From positions 1-62,048 of the forward strand of contig JAUXZO010000179.1 of assembly GCA_030692685.1 (NCBI GenBank): 62,048 nucleotides of DNA, read 5' to 3'. Position numbers and translations under genes: made by a program. Each line of letters begins with the position of its first letter. Positions within the stretch are counted from its first letter, which is position 1. The notes below the pieces were generated by a model. That model made no database searches and was not told where the DNA came from. It saw only the letters and a program-made list of their open reading frames with translations. Shown here in pieces: positions 18,614 through 26,881 of the stretch. This DNA comes from Acidovorax sp. (lineage in GTDB: Bacteria; Pseudomonadota; Gammaproteobacteria; Burkholderiales; Burkholderiaceae_C).

Positions 18614-18862
18614 GTGGACACGAATTCTGCCCTCACCGCCCTAGAAGACCATATCGCTATTCTCACTATGCTTGTGCGGCGCATGGTTGATGAGTCTGGC
18701 GACCCAACTGGTTTCGACGCACAGGCCTGGCTTGATCACTGGCTCGTGGGGGTGGTCCCGGCATTGGGTGATCGGAGGCCTCTCGATGTGCTAAATGAGC
18801 CCGGTGGCCTGGAGGTTCTGAGAAGCTTGCTCTTGCAGGCCCAGTACGGCGCGTTTTCGTAG
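18614..18862 (+). CDS. Xre/MbcA/ParS-type antitoxin C-terminal domain protein
   Basis: An 82-aa protein from a GTG start. The C-terminal half (AWLDHWLVGVVPALGDRRPLDVL, then a Gly-leucine pattern to LLLQAQYGAF) resembles the DUF2384/MbcA-ParS-Xre toxin-binding domain. No separate DNA-binding HTH is visible in the first 35 residues. A HAD-family gene begins 96 bases downstream. Classical partners of this domain are RES-domain toxins; none is present, so any pairing with the HAD protein is a hypothesis. Confidence 0.6.
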   Translation: MDTNSALTALEDHIAILTMLVRRMVDESGDPTGFDAQAWLDHWLVGVVPALGDRRPLDVLNEPGGLEVLRSLLLQAQYGAFS

Positions 18863-18958
18863 GTGTACGAAGGGTGTTGGTAAGTTCTGAGTCCGATCTG
18901 GACCTGCCTTCATCCCCGCTGGGCAAATTGCCACCAAACAGAATCCCGACATACGGTT

Positions 18959-19543
18959 ATGTCCACTAACCAGAATTCCCCTTATCTCCCCGCGTCCACT
19001 CCACGCAGCGCGGACGTCGTTCTGTACCTGGACCTCGATGGTGTTGTCCACCATGAGAAGGTGCTCTGGCATCCCCGCAAAGGCATCCACATGAGTCCGT
19101 ATGAGGCTGCAGGACATTCCTTGTTCGAATGGATCTCTGTCCTGGAGTCGGTGCTTGAACCCTACCCAGCCGTTGCCTTGGTACTGAGCAGCACCTGGTG
19201 CATCCGTCCCGGATACCGCGCAACCCTCAAACGCCTTCCTGTCTCCTTGCGTGCTCGATTTATTGGTGGGACGTACCACAGGCGTGTGCATGGCGTGGAT
19301 CCCTGGAACCTTTCCATGTTCCGCACCACCCCCCGGGGCGTGCAAGTTCAAGAGGACGCTCAGCGCAGAAAACCCCGGCAGTGGATAGCTCTTGATGACG
19401 ATCTGGAGGATTGGCCTGACTCTTGTTGGCAAAACCTGGTCGCATGCGATGGAACAACGGGCTTGTCAGACACCGGAGTCCAACAGGAGCTGGGGGAGAA
19501 GTTGCGCTGCTGCTTTTCGGCTCTGTCCGACAACCACTTGTAG
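18959..19543 (+). CDS. HAD-superfamily domain protein
   Basis: A 194-aa protein with HAD motifs: LYLDLDGVV (motif I, about residues 22-30, with both Asp), LVLSSTW (motif II, about residues 74-80) and QWIALDDDLEDW (motif IV, from about residue 141). It resembles the HAD domain found in RNA-repair and other accessory proteins rather than a metabolic phosphatase. It follows the Xre/MbcA-like gene in the same direction. Phosphatase or nucleotide-processing activity is inferred from the motifs. Confidence 0.7.
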   Translation: MSTNQNSPYLPASTPRSADVVLYLDLDGVVHHEKVLWHPRKGIHMSPYEAAGHSLFEWISVLESVLEPYPAVALVLSSTWCIRPGYRATLKRLPVSLRARFIGGTYHRRVHGVDPWNLSMFRTTPRGVQVQEDAQRRKPRQWIALDDDLEDWPDSCWQNLVACDGTTGLSDTGVQQELGEKLRCCFSALSDNHL

Positions 19544-19546
19544 TTT

Positions 19547-19699
19547 CTATAAACAATCAGCTGACGAGGGACGGGCGGCGAGAGCAGACACTTTGCAGCC
19601 CGTGGTAATTGGCATACTGCTGACTGCTACTCTGTTTATGTGCTGACACTGGGCTTTGCCCACATTGATGTTGGCGCCGATGAATCTTGACAGTGTCAT
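19547..19699 (-). CDS. Small ORF (50 aa) behind a strong hairpin leader
   Basis: The ORF begins MTLSRFIGANINVGKAQCQ and ends ADCL. It has an excellent AAGGAG site 6 bases before the ATG, and a stem-loop with 11-bp perfect arms starts 24 bases upstream. The product is mildly basic with three Cys and no obvious membrane segment. I do not recognise a family. The combination of Shine-Dalgarno and structured leader makes it likely to be translated and regulated. Confidence 0.45.
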   Translation of the reverse strand: MTLSRFIGANINVGKAQCQHINRVAVSSMPITTGCKVSALAARPSSADCL

Positions 19700-19722
19700 G
19701 TGTATCTCCTTGGGTTTGAATG

Positions 19723-19772
19723 CACGTGACCCGGAAACTGCACCAACGCCTAGCCAGCCGACGGGTCACGTG
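19723..19772 (-). promoter_or_regulatory. Leader stem-loop upstream of the 50-aa ORF
   Basis: Perfect 11-base inverted arms CACGTGACCCG and CGGGTCACGTG flank a 28-base loop. Placed between the upstream region and the ribosome-binding site of the minus-strand ORF, this would form a stable hairpin in its mRNA, or a protein-binding dyad in DNA (each arm contains CACGTG). Confidence 0.55.
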
Positions 19773-19934
19773 TGACAGTTTGCTGACCGTATGCCGACAG
19801 CTTGCGCACCGCAGGATTACAAGTTTGTTATGTTGTCGCGCCTGGCTGTGTGATCGATTCGACACTGCCGGGCATGGCATCGGCCGGCGCTCCAAAGTGG
19901 TCGTTCCGCCTGGGATGCCACTACAATTTTCCGG

Positions 19935-20297
19935 ATGCACTCCCGCACCCGACTGCTTGTTTTCCTCTTGGTACTGTTGCCGCTGCAACTGTGCTGGGCG
20001 GCAGTGGGCGCGTACTGCAAAGATGAAGGACCGGGCTCCTTGCCTCCTGTGGCAATGCATTGCTGCGAGCACGCACAGCTGCGGGACGGAGCAATGGATG
20101 AATCCACCCGAGCTGGCGATGCAGCGCCCAGCGTGGACTGTGGTTCCTGCCATCTGCAGGGCACCGAAGCCTTTCAGGCGCAACGCGATCTACTGCCGGC
20201 CTTTCCCCTGGGGCGCTTTTACACCGACACGCGCGGGTGGCCGTCTTCAGAGTCCGTCAGTCGCCCCGAACGCCCGCAGTGGCCCGCCCTGGCCTGA
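19935..20297 (+). CDS. CzcI-like exported protein, not followed by czcC
   Basis: A 120-aa protein with a signal peptide (LLVFLLVLLPLQLCWAAV) and the CzcI pattern: AYC soon after cleavage, a CC-H pair, DCGSCH in the middle and a PERPQWPALA-type end. The same landmarks occur in the protein at 26882. CzcI is thought to influence expression of the Czc system. Here the gene is followed by dsbB and dsbA instead of czcC, so it appears to be an orphan copy. The preceding 390 bases hold the small minus-strand ORF and its leader. Confidence 0.75.
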   Translation: MHSRTRLLVFLLVLLPLQLCWAAVGAYCKDEGPGSLPPVAMHCCEHAQLRDGAMDESTRAGDAAPSVDCGSCHLQGTEAFQAQRDLLPAFPLGRFYTDTRGWPSSESVSRPERPQWPALA

Positions 20298-20340
20298 CCA
20301 GGGCATCGGTCACCACCGTCTCCGATCCCCGCCAAGCGTG

Positions 20341-20359
20341 CCAGCACAGCGTGTGCTGG
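20341..20359. other. Perfect 8-bp hairpin between czcI-like gene and dsbB
   Basis: CCAGCACA and TGTGCTGG arms enclose a 3-base loop, 44 bases after the CzcI-like stop. No U-tract follows, so it is more likely an mRNA stability or attenuation element than a terminator. Confidence 0.4.
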
Positions 20360-20486
20360 CCTCATTAGCATGCCTTCGGGATCTTTCCATGTCCTCCACT
20401 GTCGGGTCGAATGGCTCTGGAATCTACACACGCAGTTGTGCCTTGATCGGTGCCTCCTGCCAGAACCGTTGTTCAAGGAGGCGTCG

Positions 20487-20903
20487 ATGAGCCGGCCCTC
20501 GGTGCTGCTCCTGATCGCCTGGCTGCTGGCTGTGTCCGCCACCGGCAGTGCGTTGTTCATCGGCGAAGTCATGGGCATGGCTCCTTGCGTCTTGTGCTGG
20601 TACCAGCGCATTGCCATGTTCCCGCTGGCCTTGCTTCTTGGAATGGCCTTTTACAGCGACGACCGCCGGGGCGCTGTCTATGCCTTGCCTCTGGCGCTGG
20701 CGGGTGCGGTCGTGGCTGGTTACCACAGCCTCTTGGCGGCAGGCCTGGTGCCCAAGGCTTGGGTCCCCTGCGGCGCCGGCGTGTCATGCGTCGATCAGAA
20801 GCTCGACATCCTCTACGGCATTGAGTTGCCCTGGCTTTCACTGGCGGCGTTCATTGCCATCGCCGTCTCGCTCTCCCTCTATCTGCGAAAAACAGACAAA
20901 TGA
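20487..20903 (+). CDS. dsbB: DsbB-family disulfide bond protein
   Basis: A 138-aa inner-membrane protein; the start at 20487 follows a strong AAGGAG. Four hydrophobic helices are visible. The first Cys pair is APCVLCWYQR (about residues 32-41) and the second is in VPCGAGVSC (about residues 92-100), the DsbB/BdbC arrangement that passes electrons from DsbA to quinone. It overlaps the following DsbA-like gene by 4 bases. In a metal island it may help mature Cys-containing periplasmic proteins such as the CzcI-like one next door. Confidence 0.88.
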   Translation: MSRPSVLLLIAWLLAVSATGSALFIGEVMGMAPCVLCWYQRIAMFPLALLLGMAFYSDDRRGAVYALPLALAGAVVAGYHSLLAAGLVPKAWVPCGAGVSCVDQKLDILYGIELPWLSLAAFIAIAVSLSLYLRKTDK

Positions 20904-21556
20904 AACACCGAAAACTCATCATCTTCCTCGTGCTGGGCATGGCCTTTGTGGCCTTCCTTGTCGGCGTGAATCTGTACCAGAGCCGCGTGCAAAGTGCACA
21001 GGAGCTGCAGGTGGCAGGACAAGCCGAACGCCTGGTCCGCATGCATTCACCCGTGATCGGGCCCCGTGAGGCACCCGTGACCATCGTCGAGTTCTTCGAT
21101 CCCGCCTGCGAGACCTGCCGCGCCTTTTATCCGGTGGTGAAGGAACTGATGCAGCAGTACCCCACCGAAGTGCGGCTGGTCATCCGCTACGCGCCTTTCC
21201 ACCAAGGCTCGGAGCAGGTGGTCAAGCTACTGGAATCGGCCCGGCGGCAGGACAAGTACCTGGCCGTGCTGGAGTCGGTGCTGGCCGCACAGCCGCAGTG
21301 GGCGGACCATGGAACCCCCAACCTGGAGTTGGCCTACAAGGCGGCTGAACAGGCGGGGCTGGACATGCAACGGGCGCGGGCGGACATCGCAGCCCCTGCA
21401 TTGGACGCCGTGGTGCTACAGGACGTGCAGGACCTGACCGCCCTCAAGGTCGAGAAGACGCCGACCTTCTTTGTCAACGGGCGCCCGCTGCCCAGTTTTG
21501 GCCACAAACAGCTGGCTGACCTAGTGGCGCAAGAGGTCTCCAAAACCAAGAAATGA
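20900..21556 (+). CDS. Membrane-anchored DsbA/BdbD-like thiol oxidoreductase
   Basis: A 218-aa protein with an uncleaved N-terminal helix (residues 5-26) and a thioredoxin fold carrying the active site FFDPACETCRAFYP (CETC at about residues 71-74). A cis-proline region (VEKTPTFFVNG) follows near residue 190. It starts within the dsbB stop codon (ATGA), so the two are translationally coupled as an oxidase pair. It is convergent with the P-type ATPase gene. Confidence 0.88.
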   Translation: MKHRKLIIFLVLGMAFVAFLVGVNLYQSRVQSAQELQVAGQAERLVRMHSPVIGPREAPVTIVEFFDPACETCRAFYPVVKELMQQYPTEVRLVIRYAPFHQGSEQVVKLLESARRQDKYLAVLESVLAAQPQWADHGTPNLELAYKAAEQAGLDMQRARADIAAPALDAVVLQDVQDLTALKVEKTPTFFVNGRPLPSFGHKQLADLVAQEVSKTKK

Positions 21557-21621
21557 AAGCGGGACATTCAAGTAAGCGCTCCGCAAGCCCACCGGTGGAC
21601 TTGGCGCGCGCTGACCAACGC

Positions 21622-24147
21622 TCAGTGGGAATGCGCATGCTCCTTGGTTTCTGAGCGGCTTGGCTTGGCGGCTGGCTCCACCCGTGTACCGCGAAGCAGA
21701 CGCAGTCCGTTGGCTACCACCAGCAAGCTCGCTCCCATGTCCGCGAAGACCGCCATCCACATGGTGGCCGTGCCAACGACCGCCATCACCAGGAAGACGC
21801 TCTTGATGCCCAGCGCCAGGGTGATGTTCTGCCAGAGAATGGCGTGGGTGCGCTTGGATAGACGCACTGTCTCGGCGACGCGCTGCAGGTCATCGTTCAT
21901 GATGACCACATCGGCTGCTTCCATGGCCGTGTCGGTTCCCGCCGCACCCATGGCAAAACCTATGTCGGCCTGCGCTAGCGCCGGCGCATCGTTGATGCCG
22001 TCGCCGGTCATGCCGGTGGCGCCATAGCGCTTTTGCATTTCCTTGATGGCATCGAGTTTGGCTTCGGGCAGCAGATCGCCACGGGCATCGTCAATGCCGG
22101 CCTGGGCAGCGATGGCCTTTGCCGTGGCAGTGTTGTCACCCGTCAGCATCACCGACGTCACTCCCAGCGCCTTGAGGTCGACGATGGCCTGCTTCGACGT
22201 CTCGCGAATGGTGTCCGCTACCGCAAACAGCGCCAGGACGCGCGATTCGTCCGCCAGGAGAGTGACCGTGCGGCCTTGTTTTTCATGGGTGGCCAGCTCC
22301 GCCTCCAGCTCCGGACCGCACAGTCCTAGCTCATGTATCAGTCGGTGATTGCCCAGCATCAAGCGCACACCATTGACCATGCCTTCGACGCCGCGCCCAG
22401 GCAAGGCCTTGAAGCTTTCTGCTTCTGGACCCTTTACATCCAAGCCCTGGACAATCGCCTTGGAAACCGGGTGGTCGGAACGAGCCGCCAGGCTGGCAGC
22501 CATCTGCTGGACTGCTGCCTCGTCACCGGCACCCCACACCTTCCACTTCACCAGCTTGGGTTTGCCTTCGGTGATGGTGCCGGTCTTGTCCAGCGCCACC
22601 GCCTTCAGAAGCCGGGCATCTTCCAAGTAGGTTCCGCCCTTGATCAAGATCCCACGGCGCGCTCCTGCGGCCAATCCGCTGACCACCGTGACCGGCGTGG
22701 AAATGACCAGAGCGCATGGGCAGGCGATCACCAGCAGGACCAGGGCCTTGTAGAGCGCCTCCAGCCAGGTAAGTCCCATCAGGAAAGGAGTGAGGACCGC
22801 CACCGCCACGGCAATGGCGAAGACTGCGGGGGTGTAGATGGAGGCGAACCGATCCACAAAGCGCTGCGTCGGAGCGCGCGTGCCCTGCGCCTGCTCAACG
22901 GCTTGGATGATCCTGGCCAGGGTGGTGTTGCTCGACAAGGCTGTGACCTCGAACTCCAGCTCACCAGTCTCGTTGATCGTGCCGGCGAACACCTGGTCGC
23001 CAGGTGCCTTGTCCACGGGGATGCTCTCGCCAGTTACGGGGGCCTGGTTGATGGCGCCATTGCCCTTGGTCACCTTACCGTCCAGCGGCACGCGTTCGCC
23101 CGGCTTGATGCGCACGGTCGCTCCGATGGCCACCGAAGCCACCGGTGTAGCGGTCCACGCTCCGTTGGTGCCCAGTACCAAAGCCTCTTCGGGCGCCAGT
23201 TCCAGCAAGCCCTTGATAGCGTTTCGGGCCCGGTCCACTGCCTTGGCTTCGATGAGCTCCGCAATCGCGTACAAAGCCATCACCATCGCGGCTTCTGGCC
23301 ACTGACCAATGAGGAATGCGCCGGTGACGGCCACCGACATCAGCGCATTGATGTTCAGCTTGCCGCGCAGCAGCGCCGCAAGGCCTTTCTTGTAGGTGTC
23401 GATCCCGGCCAGCCAGATAGCCAGCGCGGCGATGGCCATGCCCACCACCTTCCAGGCCATCTGGTCTGGAGCAAAGAACGAGAGGACCTCAGCCCCCGTG
23501 GCGAACACCAGCGCGGCCACCAAACGGGAGATGCCGCCTGCAAAACCATGTCCATGGTCGTCGCCTTCGGCTGGTTCGCCCGCCTGTCCGCCCTCGGAGC
23601 CATTGGCGCCGGCCACTGGCTGCGGATCGAAGCCCGCTTTGCGGATGGCGTCGAGGGCCAGCGGGTAGGTGCCTTCGTCGGCATCGATCTTCAGCGTCCG
23701 CGCACCGAGCTGAAAGCCCAGAGAGCGAATCCCATCCAGAGGCTCCAGCGCCCGGCGAATCTCCGCCTCCTCGGCGCTGCAGTCCATGGTCGCAATGCGA
23801 AACACCCGGCCCTGGCTACCCTGGGTGTCTACCGCAGCGACCACCGGCTGTGGATCGAAGCCCGCCTTGCGGATGGCATCGAGCGCCAGGGGCAAGGCGC
23901 GATCCTCCGCATCGATCTTCAGCGTGCGCGCGCCGAGTTGGAAGCCCAACGAGCGGATTCCCTCCAGAGGTTCCAGCGCCCGCCGGATCTCCGACTCCTC
24001 AGCGCTGCAGTCCATGGTGGCGATTCGGAACAGCTTGCCTTGGCCCGGGATGCTTGCGGCTGCAGGGACCGCTGCTGCGGAACTGGAACTGCCCGAGGAG
24101 CAGCAGGTGTCAACAGTGGTGGGAGGTGTGCTTGTTTCTGATTTCAT
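21622..24147 (-). CDS. Zn/Cd/Pb-translocating P-type ATPase with duplicated N-terminal metal domains
   Basis: An 841-aa P1B-2-type exporter. The N-terminus has a CC pair (residues 15-16) and two near-identical metal-binding domains, about residues 38-103 and 113-178, each with MDCSAEE in place of a GMTCxxC motif. Then come TGES (371-374), CPC in the membrane helix (475-477), the phosphorylated Asp in DKTGT (D519) and a GDGINDAPAL hinge. The C-terminus ends in a short His tail. It exports soft divalent metals from the cytoplasm. A MerR-type operator lies immediately before the ATG. The convergent gene on the other side is dsbA-like. Confidence 0.93.
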   Translation of the reverse strand: MKSETSTPPTTVDTCCSSGSSSSAAAVPAAASIPGQGKLFRIATMDCSAEESEIRRALEPLEGIRSLGFQLGARTLKIDAEDRALPLALDAIRKAGFDPQPVVAAVDTQGSQGRVFRIATMDCSAEEAEIRRALEPLDGIRSLGFQLGARTLKIDADEGTYPLALDAIRKAGFDPQPVAGANGSEGGQAGEPAEGDDHGHGFAGGISRLVAALVFATGAEVLSFFAPDQMAWKVVGMAIAALAIWLAGIDTYKKGLAALLRGKLNINALMSVAVTGAFLIGQWPEAAMVMALYAIAELIEAKAVDRARNAIKGLLELAPEEALVLGTNGAWTATPVASVAIGATVRIKPGERVPLDGKVTKGNGAINQAPVTGESIPVDKAPGDQVFAGTINETGELEFEVTALSSNTTLARIIQAVEQAQGTRAPTQRFVDRFASIYTPAVFAIAVAVAVLTPFLMGLTWLEALYKALVLLVIACPCALVISTPVTVVSGLAAGARRGILIKGGTYLEDARLLKAVALDKTGTITEGKPKLVKWKVWGAGDEAAVQQMAASLAARSDHPVSKAIVQGLDVKGPEAESFKALPGRGVEGMVNGVRLMLGNHRLIHELGLCGPELEAELATHEKQGRTVTLLADESRVLALFAVADTIRETSKQAIVDLKALGVTSVMLTGDNTATAKAIAAQAGIDDARGDLLPEAKLDAIKEMQKRYGATGMTGDGINDAPALAQADIGFAMGAAGTDTAMEAADVVIMNDDLQRVAETVRLSKRTHAILWQNITLALGIKSVFLVMAVVGTATMWMAVFADMGASLLVVANGLRLLRGTRVEPAAKPSRSETKEHAHSH

Positions 24148-24160
24148 AGCCCAATTGGAA

Positions 24161-24184
24161 ACCTTGAAGTGGCTTTAAAGTCAA
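24161..24184 (-). promoter_or_regulatory. MerR-type operator/promoter of the P-type ATPase
   Basis: On the minus strand a TTGACT -35 box (24179-24184) is followed by an imperfect dyad (ACTTTAAAG / CTTCAAGGT, 24161-24181), the elongated-spacer layout used by CadR/ZntR/PbrR regulators. The ATG at 24147 is so near that the transcript would be almost leaderless. The CadR-like gene at 34.5 kb is the nearest candidate regulator. Confidence 0.6.
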
Positions 24185-24291
24185 GCAGCAAAAAGAATAT
24201 GACTGCTTTGTCCTGGGTAAATCGGATTTCTGAACGGTCCGTACCCAGTCGCAGGGGCACAGGATCGACCCCACCCCGTTGAAAACCACCA

Positions 24292-25629
24292 TCAATTCGG
24301 GCGAATTTCGATTCCCACATTCGTTACCCCATTTTCTGACGATGCGAATGGCTTGCCCTGATGCATGCGTGCAATACCGCCTACTATGGCCAAACCGAGG
24401 CCATGGTTGCTCTGCCCATGGCTGCGCGCAGGATCTGCGCGGAAAAATCGATCAAACAGCTGCGGAAGTATCTCGGGATCGATCGTGCTGCCGTAGTTGG
24501 TGACACTGATCAGCACACGACCCTCATCGGTGGTTCTGAGGTTGATCTGGACGATTGAGCCAGAGCTCGCGTATCGAGTGGCGTTGCCGAGCAAGTTCGA
24601 CAGGGCCCGGCGCAGCAACGGCACGTCGAAGGCGCCATGCGCATCACCAACCACTTTAGCTGTGAGAGCTGCCTCGGACAGCGCGGCCTCGTGGTAGTCC
24701 AGTACGTCAGCAGCCACTGATGCAAGGCTCGCCACGGGCGCGCGGCGCGCTCCCACACCCCGATCCGCCTGGGACAGGAACAGCATGTCATTGACGATGC
24801 CGGTCAGGCGGTGCAACTCCTCCAAGTTGGACGCCAGCACCTCGCGCATATCCGCCCGCTCAGGGCGCAGCAAAGCCAATTCATTGTTGGCAATGAGCGT
24901 GGCCAAAGGCGTGCACAACTCATGCGCCACGTCCGCATTGAAGCCCTCCATTTGTAAATACGCCTTCTCAATGCGCGCCAGAAGCGCGTTGAACTGGTCG
25001 ATCAGAGGCACGAGCTCAAGGGGCTGCTCGGCGCTGTCGAGACGTTGATGTAGATTGTCAGCCGACACTGCGCGCGTCTGACTGGCCAGTCTTCGGACGG
25101 GCGCCAGGCCCAAGTTGACCAGGGAGAATCCGCCCAGTGATACAACGATGGCCCCACCGATGGCTGCGACCAGCAAGGTAAGAGCAAGTCGGTGCAACAA
25201 CTGGTGGTCGGTTCGAATGTCCAGCGACAGCTGAACGCGCAAGTTCTTTGAGGGAGTCTGGTCCGCAGTCTGTGCTACTTCGAACTGCCGTTGGCGCCAT
25301 ACCGTCTTGGCACTCTGGTTGCGGGCGTGGGCGTAGATAACCATCCCGTCCGCCTGCGCGACTTCGAGCGATAGATCTCCGTGCCCAACAAGGAAGTCAT
25401 CGAGTTTGTGCGCAAGGTCTTCCGAATCCCCATGCTCCTTGCCATCCTGCAGCAAGTGCCGAATGACGGTTTCTTTTTGTGCCAGCGTTTCCTCTTGCCG
25501 ATCACGAAAATTGAACTCGGTCACCAGATACACCATCAGACAGACCACCCCGAGTCCGGCAAAGCTCTGCAGCGCCAGCCACCACGACAACCGCTGGCGC
25601 AATGAGCGATGTTGGGCCAACGCCTTCAT
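24292..25629 (-). CDS. czcS: CzcS-like heavy-metal sensor histidine kinase
   Basis: A 445-aa membrane kinase: first helix at residues 17-38, periplasmic sensor loop to about 145, second helix at 146-168, then HAMP. The H-box is VAHELCTPL with H236; the usual Arg after Glu-Leu is Cys here, which is atypical. The N-box SNLLGNATRY and G-boxes are present. It overlaps the czcR gene by 4 bases. It should sense periplasmic zinc, cadmium or cobalt and phosphorylate CzcR. Confidence 0.88.
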   Translation of the reverse strand: MKALAQHRSLRQRLSWWLALQSFAGLGVVCLMVYLVTEFNFRDRQEETLAQKETVIRHLLQDGKEHGDSEDLAHKLDDFLVGHGDLSLEVAQADGMVIYAHARNQSAKTVWRQRQFEVAQTADQTPSKNLRVQLSLDIRTDHQLLHRLALTLLVAAIGGAIVVSLGGFSLVNLGLAPVRRLASQTRAVSADNLHQRLDSAEQPLELVPLIDQFNALLARIEKAYLQMEGFNADVAHELCTPLATLIANNELALLRPERADMREVLASNLEELHRLTGIVNDMLFLSQADRGVGARRAPVASLASVAADVLDYHEAALSEAALTAKVVGDAHGAFDVPLLRRALSNLLGNATRYASSGSIVQINLRTTDEGRVLISVTNYGSTIDPEILPQLFDRFFRADPARSHGQSNHGLGLAIVGGIARMHQGKPFASSENGVTNVGIEIRPN

Positions 25630-26312
25630 CCGTTGCGGTCCTCCATGACATATCCCATGCCGCGAATGGTGTGGAGCAGCGTAGTGTCAAACGGCACATC
25701 GATCTTGGTACGGAGGCGCCGGATCGCGACCTCCACCACGCTGGTATCGCTGTCGAAGTTCATATCCCACACCTGCTCAGCGATCTCAGTGCGAGAAAGC
25801 ACTTCCCCTTTTCTTCTCAGAAACAGAGTCAGGAGCAGAAATTCCTTGGCAGTCAACTCCAAACGCTGACCACGCCGGGACGCTTTGCGCCGTACAAGGT
25901 CCAATTCAAGGTCCGCCAAACGCAGTTGCGTGGGCTCTGCGGCATCCCTCGCACCATGGGTCCGCCGGAGCAGCACCTGAATGCGGGCGCTCAGTTCGGA
26001 AAACGCAAAGGGCTTGACCAGATAGTCGTCGGCACCCGTCTTGAGTCCCAATACCCGATCCTCGACGCTGACCCTTGCTGTCAACATCAAGACCGGCGTC
26101 TGCTTGGTCTTGCGAAAGGCTGTTAAAAGGCTGAAGCCGTCGATCCCTGGAAGCATCGCGTCCAAGACCAGCAGATCGTGCACGCCTTCCAGAGCCATGT
26201 GAAGGCCATCCACCCCGTTGTGTGCAACGTCCACCACGTAGCCGGCCTCTCCCAGGCCCTTGCGCAGATACTCGGCCAGCTTGACTTCGTCTTCGATGAG
26301 CAAAATTTTCAT
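25626..26312 (-). CDS. czcR: CzcR-like OmpR-family response regulator
   Basis: A 228-aa regulator with a receiver domain (acidic pair E7/D8, phospho-acceptor D51 in LVLDAMLPG, Lys in YLVKPF) and a winged-helix DNA-binding C-terminus (ELTAKEFLLLTLFLRRKGEVLSR, VEVAIRRLRTKI). It is coupled to the sensor kinase. It is divergent from the czc structural genes, and a palindrome lies between them. Confidence 0.9.
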   Translation of the reverse strand: MKILLIEDEVKLAEYLRKGLGEAGYVVDVAHNGVDGLHMALEGVHDLLVLDAMLPGIDGFSLLTAFRKTKQTPVLMLTARVSVEDRVLGLKTGADDYLVKPFAFSELSARIQVLLRRTHGARDAAEPTQLRLADLELDLVRRKASRRGQRLELTAKEFLLLTLFLRRKGEVLSRTEIAEQVWDMNFDSDTSVVEVAIRRLRTKIDVPFDTTLLHTIRGMGYVMEDRNG

Positions 26313-26339
26313 GCTGCCATTCTCGAAGAATCCGGCCTG

Positions 26340-26354
26340 TTCGTAGTTTACGAA
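26340..26354. promoter_or_regulatory. Candidate CzcR operator palindrome
   Basis: TTCGTA-GTT-TACGAA forms a perfect 6-bp dyad 28 bases upstream of czcR, followed by AT-rich sequence towards the divergent gene at 26469. Its location in the shared promoter region suggests response-regulator binding; no other palindrome of this quality is seen in the interval. Confidence 0.45.
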
Positions 26355-26468
26355 TTTGTTATCTGGCTGTTGGCGCCTTGTCGCACTCGGTTTTTTAAAG
26401 TATCCCTGTGTCGAAAGGCATAGTCCCGGCAGATCGCCGAGGGCTGATTTAAATCAAGGGACAACACC

Positions 26469-26807
26469 ATGACCGTTCGCAAACCCCTCACGCTCACTTT
26501 GATTGCCTTCGCTATCGCGGCTCCAGGATTGGCATCTGCCTCGTCGCTGTACCATCCCGCCGACGGCGAAGTGGGCATGACCACCCATCCCGACCACACG
26601 CAGAGCACAATGTCCCGTGGCGATGTGCTTCAGGCTGTCGAAGTAGCGCGCCGGGATGGCACGCTGGCGACCCTTTCACGCGGGGGGGCGTTGCCTGTCA
26701 AAGCAACGGGCGCAACGAAGACCCGTGAGCAAGTTCAACAGGAATTTCTCAACATGTCTGCAGCTGAAAAGAAGGCTCTTCAGGACCTGAACGGCGGCGC
26801 TCGCTGA
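26469..26807 (+). CDS. Small periplasmic DUF4148-like protein
   Basis: A 112-aa protein with a signal peptide (cleavage near ASA-SSLY). The mature part has YHPADGEVGMTTHPDH near its N-terminus and a short helical C-terminus (REQVQQEFLNMSAAEKKALQ). This pattern resembles DUF4148-type proteins common in Burkholderiales. It opens the czc region and is divergent from czcR. A TGATTTAAATCA palindrome just before the ribosome-binding site may contribute to control. Confidence 0.65.
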   Translation: MTVRKPLTLTLIAFAIAAPGLASASSLYHPADGEVGMTTHPDHTQSTMSRGDVLQAVEVARRDGTLATLSRGGALPVKATGATKTREQVQQEFLNMSAAEKKALQDLNGGAR

Positions 26808-26881
26808 TTTCTAAACCCAGCGCTCCGCAGCGGCCATCCACGCCCGAGCGCGCCCTTCATGACGCATGCTAGACTTCAAAA

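Noticed and set aside
22333..24141. Plus-strand frame of 602 codons opposite the P-type ATPase
   Set aside because: No recognisable motif and low-complexity Arg/Gln/His composition; the minus strand encodes a complete ATPase.
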